The position numbers and the translations under genes were made by a program. A stretch of DNA of 53,320 bases from Gnetum montanum (taxonomy: Eukaryota; Streptophyta; Gnetopsida; Gnetales; Gnetaceae): contig MNCI01004849.1 of the NCBI GenBank assembly GCA_015680685.1, forward strand, positions 729,505 to 782,824. Reading direction: 5' to 3'. Positions 41,874-51,951 of this stretch are shown here, piece after piece (the stretch's first letter is position 1; each line of letters opens with the position of its first letter). The notes below the pieces were generated by a model, which saw nothing but the letters and a program-made list of their open reading frames with translations, was not told where the DNA came from and made no database searches.

Positions 41874-43598
41874 TGAAACACCACTAATTTTGGCCTAACT
41901 CTTTGAAACAAGAACAACACAAAGCCTCTTAAGCTTTTGGGAGACAAAAATTTGACTAAGGCATGTAACTCATGCTGAGGTCACTCTAGCAGCGTGAGTA
42001 AAGTGTAAGCAACTTTAGAAGTTCCAAAATCAAGTTAAAAAAGGTCCAAATCTGAAGGTACAAGCCATCCTCAAGGGCCACTATGGTCCATTCCAAGTTT
42101 CAACATTCCAAAGTTCAAATTTTGGGGTACCTTGTACAAATTTTCTCATTGATGCTGATGGTCATGCTAAGGTCATGTTGGCAGTGTGAATCCAACATGA
42201 GAAACTATGAGAGCCTTAAAACTAAGTTGAAATGATTTGATTCCAAGGTGCAAGTCATCCTTAGGGTTCATTGTCGACAAATTCAGGTCCCAACCTCCAG
42301 AATTCCAGATTTCAGGTCCAAAATTGCAAGTTTTTGCAGCTCACCCTATGGTCACGCTGCACTCACACTAGCAGCGTGAGTCCAACGTGAGCTACCAAAA
42401 GTGGCTCAAAAAAAGTCACTCTCAAGCTCATTTTTTGACTTATAAATCACTCTCAGGGTCAAACACAGTTAGGCAATCATTGCACTTAAAGAACAAGCTT
42501 CAAAAAATCAAAATTTGATGTGAAATATGTCATTTTTAGCTCCCTCATGCTGACATCATGCTAAGGTCATGCTGACAGCGTGAGTGTAGTGTGAGTACTG
42601 GTCACAAGCACACCAAACATATGCTGAGAGAACACCAATACCAAATCAACTCACGCTGGGAGTCCTGGTGAAAGAGGGATGCCTCAAATAGCCACAAAAT
42701 CACTCAAATCAACAGCCTGCAGCAGTTAATTTAGAGACCGAGAAGTTTCAAGCGAGCCGAAGTCAATCTCTCTTGTTGTACATTATCATTCTAATTATAA
42801 ATTTTCAAATTTTGTTAGTTGGTCAAGCTCTTACACTCCAAATTGTATGTGCTTCCATGAGCTTAAGCTAGCTTGAGTAAGCTAACACATGCTGTAAGAT
42901 ATAGTGCATCTAGTCAAGAATGTAGCCTGCCCATGTGCATCCAACTCACACACAGTTGTCCATCAGAAATGTGTCACATGATCCATTTTCCTCTCATCTC
43001 TCAGCTGCTGATTCCATCTATGAATTCCACATCCAAGCCTAGCCAAACCTTATAAATACCCTATCAATTCACATAAACAGGGTTGGCAATTTTGAAGGTT
43101 GACAGCTTAGAAAACACAAACTACCAATCCTTAGAGGCTCAGGCACACTTGACTCCTAGCATCCAAGCACTTCTGAAATACATCACCCTGGGGCTTAGCA
43201 CTTGACTTGCCATCTACATGTGTAGCTACGCTTTGACCAATGCACAGTCATTCGAAGTAATACAATACAGTTCATTTTTGCCTTCCACTGTATTGTTTAC
43301 TTTGTTTAAAATTCATTTTACGCTTTGCTTATAATACTAGTTCTGTATACACTCTATTTGCATTTCGTGTGGTACTGTTTACATTTCAAACATTAGTTAC
43401 AATAACCGCAACACAAGCCATACCTTACATTTGGGGAAGTCCTTGGTTGATTTGTGTGTAGACCATCCAAGGCACTTTGCCTTCATTTTCTTTTCCAACT
43501 TGCCCTCACGTGAAGGCAAGGTCAACTGTGTCTATTTGATGATCTTTCTATGTTTGTTTTTCCCTTCTAGCCTTACACCGACGATTTCAGTTAGTACA
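41874..43598 (+). repeat. 3' LTR of Element 2 (1725 bp)
   Basis: It starts TGAAACACCACTAATTTTGG and ends TTAGTACA. The upstream part (about 41960-42660) carries inverted pairs of CTCACGCT and AGCGTGAG (for example near 42350-42395 and 42545-42600). A TATA box, TTATAAATA, is at 43050-43058. The last 540 bp match 3179-3718. The base after it resumes Element 5's protease (ATCAAGAAATCCATC), giving ATCAA as the expected target duplication. Confidence 0.92.
43050..43058 (+). promoter_or_regulatory. LTR TATA box, Element 2
   Basis: TTATAAATA directly followed by CCCTATC. In the 5' LTR, Element 1 inserted exactly between this box and CCCTATC. Confidence 0.75.
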
Positions 43599-43920
43599 AT
43601 CAAGAAATCCATCGACCCTACGCAAGTAGGGAGGTGGTGAGCCATGGTGATGAGGTGGCAACACAAGCAATAAATAATGTAGATATGGAGTAGGGTTTGG
43701 AAGTCATAACCTCTGAGAATGAGGTGCCTGTCTCTGTCAACACTAACTGTTTAAGGAAATAACTAGTCCAACACGCTGGTTCAGAAAATGAAAATGTGTG
43801 GGCCGAGTTACCTTTTCAAGTAGAAGACAATGATGTAGACAAATGCTGCAGTGAAACTTCTCAGCCTTACGCCTCACCAAATCCACATTGGGTAAGAAGG
43901 CAGTTGCATATAGCGTAGAA
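43599..43920 (+). pseudogene. Protease C-terminal part of Element 5
   Basis: HQEIHRPYAS, then VVSHGDEVATQAINNVDME (matching Element 3 VVIHGDEITPQAVNNIEME), and later VWAELPFQVEDND (matching LTWAKLPFLEEW and SWSELPFDIAS). Ends near VRRQLHIA and TAG. Stops at about 43690 and 43759. The catalytic half is on the other side of Element 2, outside the window. Confidence 0.85.
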
Positions 43921-44049
43921 CCTCCGCTGCTTCCTACCCAGTTAACATCCGTTGTACATTTATCTCTTGTTTGCTTTGCATCCATTCATCTATGCTAAGT
44001 TCCAAACTAATCCTTTTAAACCATTTACATATTCTCCATTTACATCATC

Positions 44050-44490
44050 TCATGGCCTGAAATGGCCTAAAACTACATCGTCCCATGACCCGAAATGGCC
44101 TAAAACTACACATGGCCCAGAATGGCCTAAAACTAAACATGGCCCGCTAAGGCCTAAAACTGGCAAAATCTTCTGACCGCATCACATTCTGGCTCGCTAA
44201 GGCTTAAAACTGGCAAAACCCATTCATTTACATTACATTACAACCTGCTAAGGCCTAAAACTGGTGAAAAAATTTTCCTTGTACTCTACGTTATGGCCCG
44301 CTAAGGCCTAAAACTAGCAAAATATTTCATTTACATTACGTTACAGCTCACTAAGGCCTAAAATTGGAAAAATATTCCACCTACATCATCCTACTGAGGC
44401 ATGCTAGGGCCTAAAACTAGCTATTCAAAAATAGATATACAAAAAATATTTCTTTTGTTTATCACCTAACGACGATCTGAAATGGCCTAA
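44050..44490 (+). repeat. Module motif array after Element 5 protease
   Basis: About twelve copies of GGCCCGAAATGGCCTAAAAC or GGCCCGCTAAGGCCTAAAAC, first 25-30 bp apart, later 40-60 bp. Same orientation and position as in Elements 2 and 3. Confidence 0.9.
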
Positions 44491-44639
44491 AACTAAGACA
44501 AAAATGATAAAAACCGATCACATAGGCAATATGCAGGCTAAAAAAACAAATCTTTTCATAATTCATTTTCCATTCAAATTTTCAATTAAATAATGTTTGC
44601 AATATTCTTGCAAAAAATACACAATAAGATCCCTTGCTC

Positions 44640-47600
44640 TCATGCATCGTCTTCCTCTGCATCATTGTTCCCAGCTTCAGAGGGCCTTGCTTCTTCATTC
44701 AGAATCTATATCATAGAAAATGATGTAGTAAGCTAGAGTCACAATGAAAGCTAGAATAAAATACATTGTTACACTGCACAAGATAGTGACTAACCCAAGA
44801 TGGCCCTGCGTCTGTCTTAGGGGAAACACAATCCAAACTAATCCCGAGGTATTGCCAAACCTCCTCCTCTGTAATATTCGCCCAGTGCCTATCTCCCAAG
44901 TTAGTGTCTACTGCAAATTTCTCCTTTTCAACAACCATCTACCTCAGTGACCCTAGAGAAAATGAGGAAATGGTGGTCCGACCCGTGGGGAAACTCACTT
45001 CCTGTTTAGGGGATTCAATGATCATCACTTGTTGCATGAACTTGTTGTATGCCCCAGAAGTGCCAATGGCATCCAGGAACACTTCATGAGTATACAGCTT
45101 AACTGAAGAATCCCAATATTTTTTATGGTAGGTGGCACATTTTAGTTTATACATATGCTTTTGGTTTTTCTGGGACTGCCCCCACTCATAAACTCTTGCG
45201 CTATAATCTTTCCAATCCTGGTTCTTCTGGGCCAATGAGTCTATCTGCATTCACGGCTCAATTATTTCACGTGTGGCCTCATTTTTGCACCACATGGCCA
45301 TCCAATATCTTGCATAATCAATGATGACCATGTGCCAACTACCATCATTGGTATCATGGGCCAAAAGAAACTCATTTCTGGAGTAGAGGTCTCCCACCTC
45401 AGTAGGGGAGTCCTCCTCGTTGGCAGAAACATCCTCCTCATCAGCAGGAGCATTTTACTCATCTATGGGAGCCCCTTCCTTTGTAGTAGGAGCTCCTTAT
45501 TTCTTGATTAAGGTCCTTTCGTCTGTGGTCGAGGCCGCCACACCTTTATTAGCCACCCCCATTTTGGGGGCCATCACCTCTTCTCCTTCTTCCTCTTCCT
45601 CTTCTTCCTCTGATAACAAAGCATGTTCACATTAGACAAAAGAAAATTAACTTAAGACAAATGCTACATTATGCTATCCTACCTAGCATAGCACAGCGTA
45701 GCAAGCATTAACCAAATAAGTGAAGAAGCAAATAAAATAGAAAAAGCATTTACCAATGGGAGGCTATATTCTACATAACTTAAACTGCAATGTTTGGCCC
45801 CCCTTATTTGTCCGTATGGGGAGGCTTCTCAACTGGATGAGACCTTTTTCACCATAACTTAGTGGCCACCATCTCCATGATGAGGCATTTTCCCTACAAT
45901 ATGCTACCTATAGTAGTAGGGGACACCTCTCCTACATTGTCCTAGCTGCAAAAATTGCAGGCCACCCGATCCCTAGTCGTCATTGAAAACAACTCCCCAA
46001 TAGCTTCTGGGGGATCTTGGGCTTAGGTGGCATAGAAGATTTGGAAAATCCATGGTTTGGAAATTTGGTTATGATTTTGTATCACCTAGACTCCATTCTC
46101 ATGGACTACCAAGAATTTTTTGAATCGCTGCAAGCAAACTACAAAGAAGGCATGATGCAGATTGAAATGGGATTCAGGCTTCTTATGAAGCTTGACCATT
46201 TTAGCTTGCAAACCTTTGTAGAGATGCTTGGCCCAATTGTAATGGGCCCCCTCTTCCATGACTTCCCTCATTACCCAAGCTTTCTCAATCCCAATGATCT
46301 TGCCTTGGGAGAGTAGCTTGGGGAAATCACAAGCACAGAAGATGGGGTAAACCATTTTGGCCACTTTCAGCGTAGTCACTTCAATAGGGATCCCCTTTCG
46401 TCCTTTCACTACCCCTAGCCACTTCTCAATGTCCCCTTAATGGTTCACCTCCTTCTTAGTCTTTTCTCCCATGGGAAGACCATCATTAGGGACACCAAAG
46501 AGATCTATGAATAGTTGATCATTGATCTCAAGGACCACCAGCATATTGTGCACACGTGTGCGGAAGCAGTTTACTTTTTTAGAAAAGGAGTCAGCTAGGG
46601 CAATCATGTTAGTAGCAGGGATGCTTGGTTTCATAGCCAAGAAAAACTCCATGAGTCTAGCATCTCGAAGGTTGTTGGTGAGCGATTCTAGGGCCCTGTT
46701 GTAAAGCCAATGTTGGGTCTCATCCACCTCCCTATACTTGAAGTAAATGTTAGCCTTGTTATGCCCAGAGCTGATCACCGTCACCTCCTAGGATTTCTTC
46801 ACCACTGTAGTAGTTTACAAAAGGAAAAAGAAAAAACTTAAACAAAATAGAAAAAAAACAAAAAAATAGAAACAACACTCGAACATGCAAACAACTCATG
46901 GTTTAGCGTACCAAGCTTAAACAGCAATGGGAATAGTGGAAGATCCATTGACATGTCTTCAATGGTGATCAACCTAAAGGGTGCCCAATCCCCATCCAAC
47001 CAACCAAACTCCTTGCACCTATTGTAGAACTAGGAGTACAAGGTTGGATAGGTTTTATACTCACCCTCGCATTGGCCTATCATTCCTATGCGCATATTTT
47101 TAGTGGAGGAAAACTCCTGCAATACCATCTATGCCAAGGCCAACACATCATTATCACCATGAAGCTCACTCTTGTTGATGAAAAACCTAGTAACAAAAAT
47201 ACACTGTTAACATTCTAGCCTAGCGTAGCATGCATTGCATAACGTAGTAGAATATGTTTACAGAACTCACCCGTTGGCACAATAAACGGTTCCTACTAGG
47301 TTCTAAAAACAAGTTTCCATGTGGCGAGCAATGAATAATGTGTTGTACAAGTGGTAGCAATTATATTCAGGCATTTCCCAGATCCGAGACAGATGCCTCA
47401 AGCTTTTTGGTCACTGACTAGATCCCTCTACCTACCCACTCTCGATTGCTCCATTGGTCAGAAATTTTAGAATACCTCGATTTACCCCAGGCAATAGGGT
47501 TTCTGTAATTATGGTTGCTACCTCCTCCAATAAGTGTGACCAAATGATCACACTAAAGTGCTAGAGGAGGAATTGTAGAAAGTCTCGTGCACCTTCCCTA

Positions 47601-48416
47601 AACCAAACTACCTATCATCCCACACGTGCATGGGGTAGAGGAACGTTGGCCACCAGTTCACTTAGGTAGCATAGAAACCCTACAATTTTTAGGATGATCA
47701 AAATGGACCTTAGCATCACCTTGCATAACACAATGGAAAATGTTAACATCATGTTCAAGTGGAGTTAGCTTGTAGCGTAGCAGGATAAACTGTTTACAAA
47801 TAATGTAGCCTAACTTTTTCCTTGCATGTAGCGTAGCAGAACAACACACCGACTTAGCATAGCAACAAAAGAAAAAAATTAAATGTGAATTTTTAAAAAA
47901 GAAAGAATTTAATATGCTGTATCCATTTCAACAAATCTTTTGCCTAACAAAAATATTTGCACTATGTTGTGATAGACACGTGTTACGATGTCAAATCATG
48001 CGCATGGCCAAACCCTCCTGAGGATCATACGCTACGCTATTCACATGCTAGGTTGCCAAAATTACCTAAACCTCTATGGCAAGGTAACCACAAAAATGGT
48101 GGTCTCAAAAAAACTGCATACAACCTTAGCATAGCATCTGTACATCGTCATGAACGAATTGGAAAAATCGGCAATGTAACGGCCAAAATGGTAACAAAAA
48201 TGATGACAGAAAACACAAATTTCAAAACAAAAATAGAAGAAAAAAGGCAGAAAAAACAACAATAGCATGAAAAGAAAGGAGTAGCATAGAAACTTACTAG
48301 GCCAACGGAGTTTCCTCCCACACTATGATGTGCGCCTACGATAGATGCCCCAGGGTATCTTTCACCTCGTCTACCTTGGCGAGCGCTAGATGTTTGCGTT
48401 CCCTCTTAGGTGCCAT
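44640..48416 (-). pseudogene. Antisense accessory gene of Element 5
   Basis: On the minus strand ATG at 48416 opens MAPKRERKHLALAKVDEVKD, matching Element 3's first exon. Later parts: near 47660-47280 (ITETLLPGVNRGILKF, then NTLFIARHMET, cognate to Element 2's NTLFLAFCVHT); 46784-46437 (ESLTNNLRDARLMEFFLAMK, then MIALADSFSKKVNCF); 46409-46086 (KAWVMREVMEEGAHYNWAKH); an acidic run of eight Glu then APKMG near 45600-45540; the large exon down to 44795 (YARYWMAM, NQDWKDYSARVYEWGQ, NQKHMYK, TNLGDRHWANITEEEV); and a last exon 44705-44640 (EEARPSEAGNNDAEEDDA and stop). Introns hold GCTACGCT/AGCGTAGC words. Several stops break it. The family is not recognised. Confidence 0.72.
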
Positions 48417-48546
48417 CCTCTCGGTTACAGATTCTTCCTCAATTTCTATGCTAAATTTCCTTGCTCTTTTTTAGCACAACCTCTCTATGCTCTAGATGTG
48501 GGCTCTACACTCTTATGGTGAAAATGACGAGTTTACCAGGGGTAAA

Positions 48547-48560
48547 CCCCTATTTATCGC
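48547..48560 (-). promoter_or_regulatory. TATA box of Element 5 antisense gene
   Basis: On the minus strand GCGATAAATAGGGG, about 130 bases before the MAPK start codon. The AGCGTAGC word lies about 65-80 bases further upstream (near 48620). Confidence 0.6.
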
Positions 48561-48679
48561 CAACGCAGTAAAAAGGAACTTGCCATTTTCTCACCTCGAT
48601 TAATGTGGGATGTTCCGTACAGCGTAGCACTATCTCCATAGTGTAGCAACACTTTTTGCATCATAACAGGTGGGCCTAA

Positions 48680-49022
48680 CCGAAAGCCTCGACCCATCTT
48701 TAAATTAGTCGTTTACCTCTGCAAGAATAGCCTGTTAGCAGTCCACAATGACCTTGAACTAGCAATGTTGATTCACAGTTTCGACTAAGTTAGCGGTCCA
48801 CAAAGACCTTAAACTAATACAACTTACCTTTACAAAAACAACCCATTAGCAGTCCGCAAAGATCTTAAACTAATACTTTTGACATAACCCGTTAGCGGTC
48901 CGCAAAGACTTTAAACTAATACTCTTAACTTATAAACTCAACTAGGTTAGCGATCCGCAAAGACCTTAAACTAGTAGTTTTGAACTTTTGCATTCAGGCA
49001 GTCCGCTATGACCTTAAACTAG
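48680..49022 (+). repeat. Module motif array before Element 5 RT
   Basis: Eight or so copies of GTCCGCAAAGACCTTAAACT at about 40-60 bp spacing (for example 48790, 48855, 48898, 48953, 49000). It closes the antisense-gene module on the RT side, as the 44050-44490 array does on the protease side. Confidence 0.88.
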
Positions 49023-49208
49023 CATATTGTAAACTTTGTATCATAATTTATAATTATTTCTACTATTCATATCTCATTGCTTCTTTACAAATGTTTACTA
49101 GGTACCATTACTACAAAGGTATCACTTGACTTGGCATTTATCTCATTGTGGAAGTTTGAGCAAGAATGGTAATGCATCATGATCTTTCTTCACCTCTATC
49201 CTTGACAG

Positions 49209-50510
49209 GTCCACATGGCGAGCTCACAAGACAACTGAACCCAGAGGCAATAGATTGGGAATTATCTGCAGATAGCATTGTAGCATCCTTAGAAAAATCC
49301 CTAGACTGGCCCTAACATTTGATCCAAGCCTTATATTTAGAGGCTGGGGATGTAACTGAGGACCCTCTCATTGAAATGCCTAGGACTACATCCAAGGGGA
49401 AAATTAAAACATTAAAACTTAGCTCCCTCCTAGATTCACAAACACATAAAGATGTATCCAAGATGCTGCAGGACAACATCGAAGTATTCGTGTGGTCTTA
49501 TAATGACATGCCAGGCTTAGATCCAAGGCTTACAGAGCACAACATTATCTTAGATCCATGTATCAAAGCAGTTAAGAAAAAGGTTCACAAGGTTAAACCA
49601 GAGATTGAACTAGCTGTACGCGATGAAATCACTAAGTTGTATCAAGCTAGTTTCATCTCGGTAGTTGATTACTCAGAGTGTATGTCAAACATCATTGTGC
49701 TTTCAAAGAAAATGGGAGGAATATGAATCTTTATAGACTTCCAGGATCTTAACAAAGCAACGATCAAAGATGACTTTCCACTACTGAGTATTGATCAACT
49801 CATCGACACTATGGCTGGTCACGCTTTGTTATCCTTCATGGACGGTTCTTTGGCTATAATAAAATTTGTATCAACCCAAAGCAAGTTAGCAACCACTTTC
49901 ATGACCCCATGGGGTACCTTATCTTACACCATGATGCCCTTTGGACTCAAAAACACTAGAGCAACCTACTAAAGAGCCATGACGTACATTTTTAGTGACT
50001 ACATCCTAGACACACTAAACGACTATGTGGATGACATAGTAGTCAAATCTAAAGAGGCTACTGATCATCCAACAATCTAGGTGCAGTCCTCAAACATTGC
50101 CAGATGCATGACTTACACCTCAACCAAAAAAGTGTGTCTTCAGGGTAAGAACCGGACGCATGTTAGGGTTTGTAGTATCGGAGGCTAGAATACAAGTGGA
50201 CCCTAACAAAGTTAAGGTCATCGTTAATCTAGCACCCTCTACAAACCTTAAAGAATTGGGTGGACTATAAGGTAGGGTATAGCTCATTAGAAGGTTTATA
50301 GTAAAGTTGACTGACAAGTTACACCCCATGCAACACTTACTAAAGAAAGGGATTAACTTCGAATGGATAACATAATGCTAGCAAGCCTTCAATGATCTAA
50401 AGAAAGAGCTTTTACACCTCCCAACTATTTACCCACCATAGAGGGATAAGCTTTTCTACATCTGCCTTGCCACCTCAGACACATCTATCATGGCACTGTT
50501 ATGTCAGAGA
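49209..50510 (+). pseudogene. Reverse transcriptase of Element 5
   Basis: A well-formed acceptor, CCTCTATCCTTGACAG^GTCC, precedes GPHGELTRQLNPEAIDWELS, the same coding start as in Element 3. The frame continues with LEAGDVTEDPLIEMP, VFVWSYNDMPGLDPRLTEHN, a stop after KKMGGI, FIDFQDLNKATIKDDFPLL, LLSFMD (then a frameshift near 49845), TLSYTMMPFGLKN and YVDDIVVKSK at about 50022-50050. More frameshifts and stops follow to about 50510. RT copies element RNA into DNA; this copy is dead. Confidence 0.92.
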
Positions 50511-51226
50511 CGAGATGACGGCTCTGAGATTCCAGTGTATTACCTGAGTCATGCATTGATAGCATATGAGGCAAAATAGAATGAGGTGGAAGAAATTACC
50601 TTACCCTAGTGTTTTCATTAAAACATTGGAGGCATTATATGTTTTGTAGCAAAGTTAACATCATTTTCAAAAGCAATGTACTTCGGGCTATCATGAACAA
50701 CCTATACGAGAGCAACAGGATAGCCCGGTGGAAAGCCATAACCATGGAATTCAATTTGCATTATGTGAGCCAATCGTCGATGAAAGGTCAAGCTATAGCT
50801 ACATAACTTATGACCTCACCCATTGATGATCGGGCAACCATAGAACCCGAATTCCCTAATGAGCACGTTAGCACTATCAACACCATCCCATTGCATTTAG
50901 AGGCTACATTACATTCCAATGGTGGCTCGACTACGCAAGGTGGTAGTGCAGCAACCGTCCTTACGTTCCCCTTTAGGGATATTCAACTATTTTCTTATTA
51001 TTTCATGTTCCTTTGTACGAACAACGTGGTAGAGTATGAAGGACTCCTCAGAGGCCTCTTAGTAGCCCAAGCATTAAAAATTCAACACTTGGCGATTCGT
51101 CACAATTCACAAATGATTGTGAATCAAATAACTGAGGTCTATGCCTACAAAGCTACTCATCTATAGTCCTATTCTGACCTAGCCAAAAATTTTCTTAAAA
51201 AATTTGCAACAACAAATGGTCAACAT
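50511..51226 (+). pseudogene. RNase H and second RNase H of Element 5
   Basis: RRDDGSEIPVYYLSHALIAY, MFSLKHWRHYMFCSKVNIIF and EFNLHYVSQSSMKGQA mark the first domain. The second keeps its frame (50810-51166) with NNVVEYEGLLRGLLVAQAL, but the first Asp motif reads HSNGGS in place of YFDGAx and the last reads RHNSQMIVNQ in place of GDSxLIINQ. At least two catalytic acids are therefore lost. Confidence 0.87.
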
Positions 51227-51951
51227 GTGCCACGCAATGAAAACATCGTAGCATATGCCCTGGCCACCCTAGCATTAAATGTACCATCACACTTGTTCAT
51301 AAGTTTTCCCACTTCGATAATCGAGTGTACAGAGCCTATCACTCAAGTAGTACACGTAGCCTCTGTAAGCACTGTGGATGCCCAGGAGTGGTATGTCAAC
51401 ATTAAAGCCTATTTGCAACATGGTGAACCCCCATGCGGATTGACATCTATCCAAAGTGATGCAATCCTCAAGCATGCTCAGAAATATGTACTCATGGGAG
51501 ACAATGCCTTGTGCAAAGGCTCCTTTGATGGGATATTGCTAGCATGCGTAAATGAGGAACAAGCGTAGAAGGTCATTAATGAGATACACGAGGGACTATG
51601 TGGTAGACACATAGCACCTAGGGCCACGACAGCAAAAATCAGATGCCTAGGGTACTACTAGCCTCACATGGAGCACGATTGCCTAGCTAAAGTCAAGACT
51701 TGTGATATGTTCCAACGATATGAAAATCGCATACACATTTCACCTACAGAATTGCACCCAATGCAAATTACATGGCCATTCCAACGATGGGAACTAGACA
51801 TTATAAGACCTATCACACCTAATTATTCTATAGGGCATAGCTTCATCATCACCACCACTGAGTACTTTACAAAGTGGGTGGAAGCTATTTCCTTTAGGAA
51901 GACTACATCTCAACAGGTTTTCCACTTTATATTAGATAACATCGTGGCGAG
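51227..51951 (+). pseudogene. Integrase of Element 5, cut by Element 6
   Basis: NENIVAYALATLALN, AQEWYVNIKAYLQHGEPP, HEGLCGRHIAP, KVKTCDMFQRYENRIHISP (one zinc Cys changed to Phe), WPFQRWELDIIRPI (first Asp), HSFIITTTEYFTKWVEAIS and FHFILDNIVA. The match stops at 51951 in the middle of NIV(A/T)RFGxPMTIV, where the LTR of Element 6 begins. The second Asp and the Glu are beyond the insertion. Confidence 0.9.

Larger units (their letters stand above)
3179..43598 (+). mobile_element. Element 2: Tat-like retrotransposon split by Elements 1 and 3
   Basis: The parts in order are 5' LTR remnant (3179-3718), primer binding site, gag, protease, start of the spacer (to 12435), Element 3 insertion (12436-35362), rest of the spacer, RT-RNaseH-integrase (37053-40368), 3' UTR, polypurine tract and 3' LTR (41874-43598). 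Removing Element 3 rejoins similar CTCATGCT-rich sequence on both sides. The right flank from 43599 is the continuation of Element 5's protease, so Element 2 inserted there. Its coding regions carry many stops and at least one frameshift. Confidence 0.9.
43599..51951 (+). mobile_element. Element 5: Tat-like retrotransposon hosting Element 2
   Basis: It continues from a cut protease (43599) through spacer, antisense gene, RT, RNase H and integrase, and stops at 51951 where Element 6 begins. The protease resumes in frame with Element 3's SSPIHQEIHLPYAGGEV (here QEIHRPYAS), which shows that Element 2 is an insertion. The 5' LTR, gag and first half of protease should lie left of the window, and the 3' end right of Element 6. 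Confidence 0.88.

Noticed and set aside
46086-46784. Assignment of the antisense protein to the plant mobile domain or Athila ORF1 families
   Set aside because: Some patches look alike in style (ADSF, NWAKHLYKGL), but I cannot point to a diagnostic motif; left as unknown.
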